Source: Lysinibacillus sp. SGAir0095 (GTDB lineage Bacteria; Bacillota; Bacilli; Bacillales_A; Planococcaceae). Taken from it: a stretch of DNA of 64,000 nt. Position 1 is the first letter of the stretch. Each line of letters opens with the position of its first letter. Below are positions 59,868 through 64,000 of this stretch, in pieces. Under the pieces are notes generated by a model, which did no database searches, was not told where the DNA came from, and saw only the letters and a list, made by a program, of their open reading frames with translations. The position numbers and the translations under genes are program-made. The DNA is taken from assembly GCF_005491425.1 (NCBI RefSeq), contig NZ_CP028083.1:396001-460000 (forward strand), in the 5' to 3' direction.

Positions 59868-60175
59868 TCAAAAAGCGATGAAGAGAAGAGTATACGTGTT
59901 TAAGCATTACAGAGAACTCCGTTAGCTGTGAAGGAGGATGTAGAAGCACATAGAACCAAGCCTCGGAGCTGCACATAGGATATTGTCTTTTTCGGATTGA
60001 TGATGTGTCGGGTTCTCCCGTTATCGAGATAGAGTATATCCTGCTGACTATTTTTGTAGATGTACTTGATAAGGTCTTTGTGGCGACACAAGAGCAAACT
60101 GGGGTGGCACCGCGAACTTCTAAATTCAGGGAGTCTCGTCCTCAAGTCTATTGACTGGGGGTGGGATTCCTTTTT
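59868..60175 (+). promoter_or_regulatory. T-box riboswitch leader
   Basis: The T-box core GGGGTGGCACCGCG is at 60101-60114. The Stem I hallmarks precede it: GATGAAGAGAAGAGTA near 59878, then AGAGAACTCC with its return strand GGAGGATG. A terminator (arms 60129-60147 and 60154-60170, then T5) follows, competing with the antiterminator. The tRNA-facing base in UGGC is C, which would suit a tRNA with G as discriminator base. The specifier codon was not assigned safely. It controls the MFS gene at 60212. Confidence 0.9.
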
Positions 60176-60211
60176 GTTGTCTTCAAAAACCTGAATTTAG
60201 GAGTGAATGTG

Positions 60212-61468
60212 ATGTTGAAACTTAGTGGGTGGAAAAACCCCATTTTACTATTATTGGGTATTGGCGTATCAAATTTAGGTGCCTGGATTTATTTAATTGC
60301 GCTTAACCTGATTATTTTGGAATTGACAGGATCTGTATTAGCAGTAACTGTTCTATATATGCTAATCCCAATTGCCACTTTATGTACGAATTTTTGGTCG
60401 GGGAGTTATATTGACCGGTTAAATAAAAGGCATCTAATGATTTTCCTGGATTTGATTAGAGCATTGTTCATCTTTTTGCTTCCGTTTATGGATTCGCTGA
60501 TTTTCATTTATCTTTGCGTTTTTATTATCAAAATGGCAGGCTCCATTTTTGAGCCTACCTCTATGGTTTATATGACAAAGTTAATCCCTAAGAAAAACCG
60601 TCAACGATTTAATGCGCTTAGAAATTTCATAAATTCCAGCGGTTTTATACTGGGGCCTTCCATTGCGGGTTTTTTGTTTATGTTGGGTTCTCCATATTTT
60701 GCCATTCATCTGAATTCTCTGGCATTGTGTATGTCAGCGATCATCATCTTTCTTCTTCCGAATGTGGAGTCAGGAGGGGATACGGTACTTTCTGAAAAAG
60801 TGAGTATGAGCGTAATTAAGAGTGATTGGAGACAAATTCTACGTTTTAGTCAATCCAACAAACATATTGCAGTGGTCTATGTCCTTTTTAGTGGAATTAC
60901 CGTATTTATGTCGGCTCTGGATTCTTTGGAAGCTGCCTTTGCAACACAGGTTCTTTCACTGTCCCAAAGTACTTACGGATTTCTTGTAAGTATTGCAGGA
61001 GTAGGGATCATCATAGGTTCAATAATGAATGCGCTATTTGCCAATCGGTTAAAAACGAATGTCCTTATGGGCTTTGGGGCATTATTTACACCAATTGGGT
61101 ATTTGATTTTTGCATACTCTCAAAATTTCACCTGGGCATCCATAGGGTTTTTTACAATGACATTTGCCTTGTCTTTTGCCAATACTGGCTTCTTAACCTT
61201 TTATCAAAACAACGTACCAGTCAATATTATGGGGAGATTTTCAAGTGTTTTCGGCATATTGGAGGCAGTTCTGATCATTATCTTGACGGCAACAGCAGGT
61301 GTTTTGACAGAGTTCTTTGAGATGCGGTTCGTATATATGATGGGTTCCTTTGCCTTTTTGGCTTTAGGATTTATGATGAATTTAGTCGTCTGGGATAAAT
61401 CAAAAAAAGCCTATTACGATCAAGTAAATAATGGAGATGAAAAGTCGCAATACATCGGATACAATTAG
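60212..61468 (+). CDS. MFS transporter under T-box control
   Basis: A 418-residue permease with 12 predicted helices: NPILLLLGIGVSNLGAWIYL, SYIDRLNKRHLMIFLDLIRA (loop 2-3 motif), FEPTSMVYMTKLIPKKNRQR near residue 117, and GVGIIIGSIMNALF in the second half. It resembles the MFS_3/efflux-type (macrolide or siderophore exporter-like) families rather than known amino-acid importers. ATG 60212 follows TAGGAG; the frame start at 60161 lies inside the T-box terminator and is rejected. T-box control implies response to an uncharged tRNA, so a link to amino-acid transport, or to an inhibitor of a tRNA synthetase, is plausible. Confidence 0.87.
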   Translation: MLKLSGWKNPILLLLGIGVSNLGAWIYLIALNLIILELTGSVLAVTVLYMLIPIATLCTNFWSGSYIDRLNKRHLMIFLDLIRALFIFLLPFMDSLIFIYLCVFIIKMAGSIFEPTSMVYMTKLIPKKNRQRFNALRNFINSSGFILGPSIAGFLFMLGSPYFAIHLNSLALCMSAIIIFLLPNVESGGDTVLSEKVSMSVIKSDWRQILRFSQSNKHIAVVYVLFSGITVFMSALDSLEAAFATQVLSLSQSTYGFLVSIAGVGIIIGSIMNALFANRLKTNVLMGFGALFTPIGYLIFAYSQNFTWASIGFFTMTFALSFANTGFLTFYQNNVPVNIMGRFSSVFGILEAVLIIILTATAGVLTEFFEMRFVYMMGSFAFLALGFMMNLVVWDKSKKAYYDQVNNGDEKSQYIGYN

Positions 61469-61532
61469 TTGCTTAACAAAGGGTTTTTTTTTGACGCCAA
61501 TATGACGAACTTCATACTGATTTTAATATAGA

Positions 61533-61559
61533 CTGAGCACATTTTGCTCGGTTTTTTTT
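61533..61559 (+). terminator. terminator after MFS gene
   Basis: CTGAGCA/TGCTCGG stem, 5-base loop, T8. Confidence 0.85.
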
Positions 61560-61640
61560 ATATTTTCCGCTTTTATACCGTAACACGATTCCACTAATCC
61601 ATAAAATATTATATCTTGCTCAAGAGGAGGGGGTGGAATT

Positions 61641-61754
61641 ATGTCAGGTTGTTATGATGGCGGTGGTTACAAAAATAACGGTAGTCAATTTGTATTAATC
61701 GTTGTGTTATTTATTTTACTAATTATTGTGGGTGCATCGTTTATGGGATATTAA
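61641..61754 (+). CDS. YjcZ-family sporulation peptide (37 residues)
   Basis: A 37-residue peptide with the YjcZ layout: a Gly/Cys/Tyr-rich start (MSGCYDGGGYKNNGSQ) and a single hydrophobic helix FVLIVVLFILLIIVGAS ending in FMGY. The site GGAGGGGG is 6-8 bases before ATG. It lies between two terminators as its own transcript. Members are small spore-associated membrane peptides in Bacillus; the exact role is unknown. It supports a spore-forming host. Confidence 0.88.
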   Translation: MSGCYDGGGYKNNGSQFVLIVVLFILLIIVGASFMGY

Positions 61755-61796
61755 ATGATTCCACAGTCAATTACATGATGTGATGTGGGATGATGA

Positions 61797-61831
61797 AACC
61801 GCCTTTACGATGTTTTAAGGCGGTTTTTTGT
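61797..61831 (+). terminator. terminator
   Basis: AACCGCCTT/AAGGCGGTT stem, T6. Confidence 0.88.
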
Positions 61832-61937
61832 ATTATTCCTCGTCAAGATTTGGTTTAAGATTGTAAAGATTTCGCTTGTTTCAAACTCCTGAAAGATAAC
61901 CCGCATAACTTAAATTAAATGAAAAAGGAGGAAGATG

Positions 61938-62135
61938 ATGCAATATAATTACGAACGATATGGCGGATATGGGGACTATAATTATGATTATGACAGCTAT
62001 GGAAGAGGGCCTCGAAGAAGAAGACCACGTTATCAGTACCCGTTTTTCCCATTCTTCCCTATTTATCCAGTCTACCCACCGTACTATCGCTACCCATACT
62101 ATAACCGACCATACAACAGACCTTATGGCTACTAA
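61938..62135 (+). CDS. Tyr/Pro/Arg-rich small protein, spore-coat-like
   Basis: A 65-residue low-complexity protein: MQYNYERYGGYGDYNYDYDS, then RGPRRRRPRYQYPFFP, ending in tyrosine- and proline-rich repeats (PVYPPYYRYPYYNRPYNRPY). About one third of residues are tyrosine. ATG 61938 is 6 bases from GGAGG; the ATG at 61935 is only 3 bases away. The composition suggests a cross-linkable coat or crust protein. The RRRRP block recalls the YppG-like protein at 9012. Confidence 0.7.
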   Translation: MQYNYERYGGYGDYNYDYDSYGRGPRRRRPRYQYPFFPFFPIYPVYPPYYRYPYYNRPYNRPYGY

Positions 62136-62180
62136 TAGCGGAATCTTAAGGGCTCTGTAAGTCCGTTTTTAACCAACCGG

Positions 62181-62212
62181 CACATTTCTTTACTAAGAAA
62201 TGTGTCTATTTT
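62181..62212 (+). terminator. terminator
   Basis: CACATTTCTT/AAGAAATGTG perfect stem, short loop, then TCTATTTT. Confidence 0.78.
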
Positions 62213-62312
62213 AAGTGTCATTGAATACTAGAGAGGTATTTTTAGAAGTGTGTTTGAAATAAGAATATAGGAAGAAGATTCAATTCATTATTTTGGGAAG
62301 GGGAGACATCAG

Positions 62313-62747
62313 ATGAAGAGATTAATGATTTTATTTGTTACAGTCATGTTTTTAATAGCTTGTTCAGAAACGACGATGAATAATTATCAATTTAGCGGAG
62401 AAAGTGAACATTGGGAAGCTGAATACTTTTATAAAGGAACAGAAAAATGGGGAGAAAAAGACGGGAAAAAAACTTATTCGAACGAAGATAGCTATGAGTT
62501 TGTTTTAAAATATAAAGGTACTTTAGAAGAATTGTCTTCATTACAAAAACTCGAATATGCTTATGAAACGCTTACTAGTAGTGGCCAAGGCATTAGAGAG
62601 TTCACGGAACCACCAACAACATTAACCTTTTCGTCTTCAGGTGGGTCAAAAGGTGGGGCCAAAATTGGCGAAGATGAGGTTATAAAAGTAACTGTAAAAT
62701 GGGACGACTTTGAAGAGTCGTTTGAATTGCATAATAATAGACAATAA
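62313..62747 (+). CDS. hypothetical lipoprotein (144 residues)
   Basis: A signal peptide with lipobox LIAC (Cys17) followed by a beta-rich domain: SGESEHWEAEYFYKGTEKWG, SYEFVLKYKGTLEELSSLQK and TVKWDDFEESFELHN. The pattern of alternating strands resembles small immunoglobulin-like lipoproteins of Bacilli, but I cannot assign a family. It starts at ATG behind AGGGGAG. Single gene, with no partner nearby. Confidence 0.78.
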   Translation: MKRLMILFVTVMFLIACSETTMNNYQFSGESEHWEAEYFYKGTEKWGEKDGKKTYSNEDSYEFVLKYKGTLEELSSLQKLEYAYETLTSSGQGIREFTEPPTTLTFSSSGGSKGGAKIGEDEVIKVTVKWDDFEESFELHNNRQ

Positions 62748-62862
62748 ATTTGTTGATCGAGAACGAATTGTTAAGTAGATCGTATAGTGGTTATATGATG
62801 CTAGTATTCCCAAACTATTAATTGAGAACAAAAATGAACATGATTTAGTAGAACGATCCATT

Positions 62863-63030
62863 TCAATTATCCGTTTTTAATAGACCTTTTAATATAAAGG
62901 CAAATAACAAAAGACCGAAGAAAGAGCTAATCAAAAATGTGAACGAGAACCAATCAAAAAGGAAGTATAACATTAAAGTTACAGCAATATAGCCAAGTGA
63001 ATAAGCTAAAAGATATTTTGTGTATGCCAC
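62863..63030 (-). CDS. small two-helix membrane protein (55 residues)
   Basis: A short protein with two hydrophobic stretches (LLAYSLGYIAVTLMLYFLF and FTFLISSFFGLLLFAFILK) and a charged end (GLLKTDN). The GGAGGAAG sequence inside the longer frame is the ribosome binding site, and the GTG at 63030 (VAYTKYLL) is the likely start rather than ATG 63048. No family recognised. Confidence 0.6.
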   Translation of the reverse strand: MAYTKYLLAYSLGYIAVTLMLYFLFDWFSFTFLISSFFGLLLFAFILKGLLKTDN

Positions 63031-63104
63031 TTTTCTTCCTCCGAACATCGAATTTTCTATATTTTACCATAAACCAGACCATTAATCTTCATTTTTAGTT
63101 AAAG

Positions 63105-63143
63105 AAGATGAGACTCATCTAAAGCAGATCCATCTCATCTTTT
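63105..63143. terminator. terminator-like hairpin
   Basis: AAGATGAGA/TCTCATCTT stem with a 19-base loop and TT-rich end, between two minus-strand genes. Confidence 0.6.
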
Positions 63144-63222
63144 AGTGCTGGCAATATCTTTTATCGATCATTATTAAGAATGTGAAGCTCAAACATAGCT
63201 TCTAAAGAACTAGGCAAAAGAG

Positions 63223-64000
63223 TTAAATCGATAGTAATGCTTCTTTTTTTAGTTCTAGTTTTCGATATACAAGCGCAATCAATAATGCGGGCAGAGTACA
63301 AATAATCATTCCGATAAAGGCATATCGTGGGTCAACTTCGTATAAAAAGCCCCCTAAAATGGTAAACAGTGCCGTGCTCCAGCTAAGTGCAAGCGCTGAA
63401 TACATGCCCTGTGCTCTCGAAACCTGTGCTTGTGGAATGTAGTTGATTAAGTACTTCATAAAAGCGTAATGCCCCATAGCAAACGAGAATGCATGTAACG
63501 TTTGTGAGACGCTGAAAACAATGACATTTGGAAAGGCAAACACGAGTATCCATCGAATAGAAGAACCGATTGCTGCAAATGCCAATAAGGTGCCTACTGA
63601 AAATTTGCTAAATCGTTTATCTGCTATTGAGAAGAAGACGATTTCTGCAATCACGGCAATGTTAATAATGAGACCAATCATATATACGGGTGCATGGATA
63701 TCCTGTAGAAAAATATAGCCATAATTGTAATAAGTGGCATGCGCTGCCTGTAGCAAAACGACAATCGTGAGTACAATACCAAAATGTTTGATCCGGAATA
63801 AATGGTACAAGCCTACTTTTTGTGTTGGGTCTACTTGCGGCTTTTCAGATAAAACATCAGGTGCTTTCATAAAACCAAGACATACAAAACCAATTATTCC
63901 AAGCAAGAGTGCCCAAAAAATTACACCATCTCCCAAGAGTCCTGTGAAAATGGTTAAAATCATGCCGACAGTGACAAACCCTATAGATCCCCATTGACGA
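63223..64000 (-). CDS. MFS transporter (LacY/PPP-like), 5' end outside the window
   Basis: The frame is open to the right edge. Codons upstream of the first ATG (63963) read RQWGSIGFVTVG, matching the conserved R-x-WGSIGF stretch of phenylpropionate/LacY-like MFS permeases, so the gene continues outside. Visible are helices from the middle and the second half, including HAFSFAMGHYAFMKYLINYI and RAQGMYSALALSWSTALFTI with the usual AQG loop. The C-terminus is KLELKKEALLSI. Substrate unknown (family transports sugars, aromatic acids or nucleosides). Confidence 0.83.
   Translation of the reverse strand, partial: RQWGSIGFVTVGMILTIFTGLLGDGVIFWALLLGIIGFVCLGFMKAPDVLSEKPQVDPTQKVGLYHLFRIKHFGIVLTIVVLLQAAHATYYNYGYIFLQDIHAPVYMIGLIINIAVIAEIVFFSIADKRFSKFSVGTLLAFAAIGSSIRWILVFAFPNVIVFSVSQTLHAFSFAMGHYAFMKYLINYIPQAQVSRAQGMYSALALSWSTALFTILGGFLYEVDPRYAFIGMIICTLPALLIALVYRKLELKKEALLSI

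Noticed and set aside
59868-60120. Naming the T-box amino acid from the specifier codon
   Set aside because: Stem I pairing by eye gives more than one register (ATA, CAT and AAC are all near the expected place), and the discriminator hint fits only some of them.
60161-60211. Longer start for the T-box-controlled MFS gene
   Set aside because: It lies in the T-box terminator stem; ATG 60212 has a proper Shine-Dalgarno sequence.

Overview
The window looks like chromosomal DNA of a low-GC, endospore-forming member of the Bacillales, most like Bacillaceae or Planococcaceae (Lysinibacillus/Sporosarcina/Psychrobacillus type). Evidence: AT-rich DNA, strong AGGAGG ribosome binding sites, GTG and TTG starts, many U-tailed hairpin terminators, a T-box leader, three SigB-type promoters, a YjcZ-type sporulation peptide, a YppG-like protein, an SLH-domain protein and an AdaA/AdaB alkylation response. 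No rRNA, tRNA or CRISPR array was seen. Both edges cut genes: a phosphoribosyltransferase on the left and an MFS permease on the right.

Layout. 0-7.3 kb is a tellurium-resistance-like (Ter) stress locus: PRTase/TRSP, StiP, HAD phosphatase and TerD on the plus strand, then a LysM-CAP secreted protein and a minus-strand pair of VWA and TerD-VWA proteins. A third, frameshifted TerD-VWA gene lies far away at 52.6-53.9 kb. 7.5-14.6 kb holds an SLH protein, small repeat-rich and lipoprotein genes, an APH-type kinase, a PadR/DUF4188 pair, an SDR, and a membrane protein that looks like a dead M50 protease. 14.7-16.6 kb is a tightly overlapping adaA-alkA-adaB repair operon. 16.7-19.1 kb has an ArsR + AHSA1 pair, then a single-chain ArsR-AHSA1 fusion and another SRPBCC protein, with clear operators. 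19-26.3 kb is ordinary metabolic and hypothetical genes.

26.4-40.2 kb is the accessory island: a PD-(D/E)XK nuclease with a duplicated C-terminal domain; a phage-type replication cassette (ORF6N protein, DnaD-like initiator, DnaB helicase, small protein) with no integrase in view; then Vsr, a GHKL ATPase, two poorly characterised proteins, a Sau3AI/MutH-type endonuclease and a cytosine-5 methyltransferase; finally SMI1/KNR4 and NERD genes. The Vsr-to-methyltransferase block is the best candidate for an under-described defence system: a GATC-type restriction-modification unit with a three-gene ATPase module placed before the nuclease.

42-50 kb is a catabolic operon (two acyl-CoA dehydrogenases, enoyl-CoA hydratase, TAXI-type TRAP transporter, CaiB/BaiF CoA transferase) followed by its probable IclR regulator. 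50.1-51.9 kb is a triplet of YflT-like general stress genes, each with its own SigB promoter. 52-64 kb holds a GGDEF remnant, the broken TerD-VWA gene, a 1.1-kilo-residue secreted repeat protein, a second enoyl-CoA hydratase, an MFS transporter behind a T-box, small spore-type proteins and lipoproteins. Reading was by eye. Domain names are family-level recognition, not database hits.
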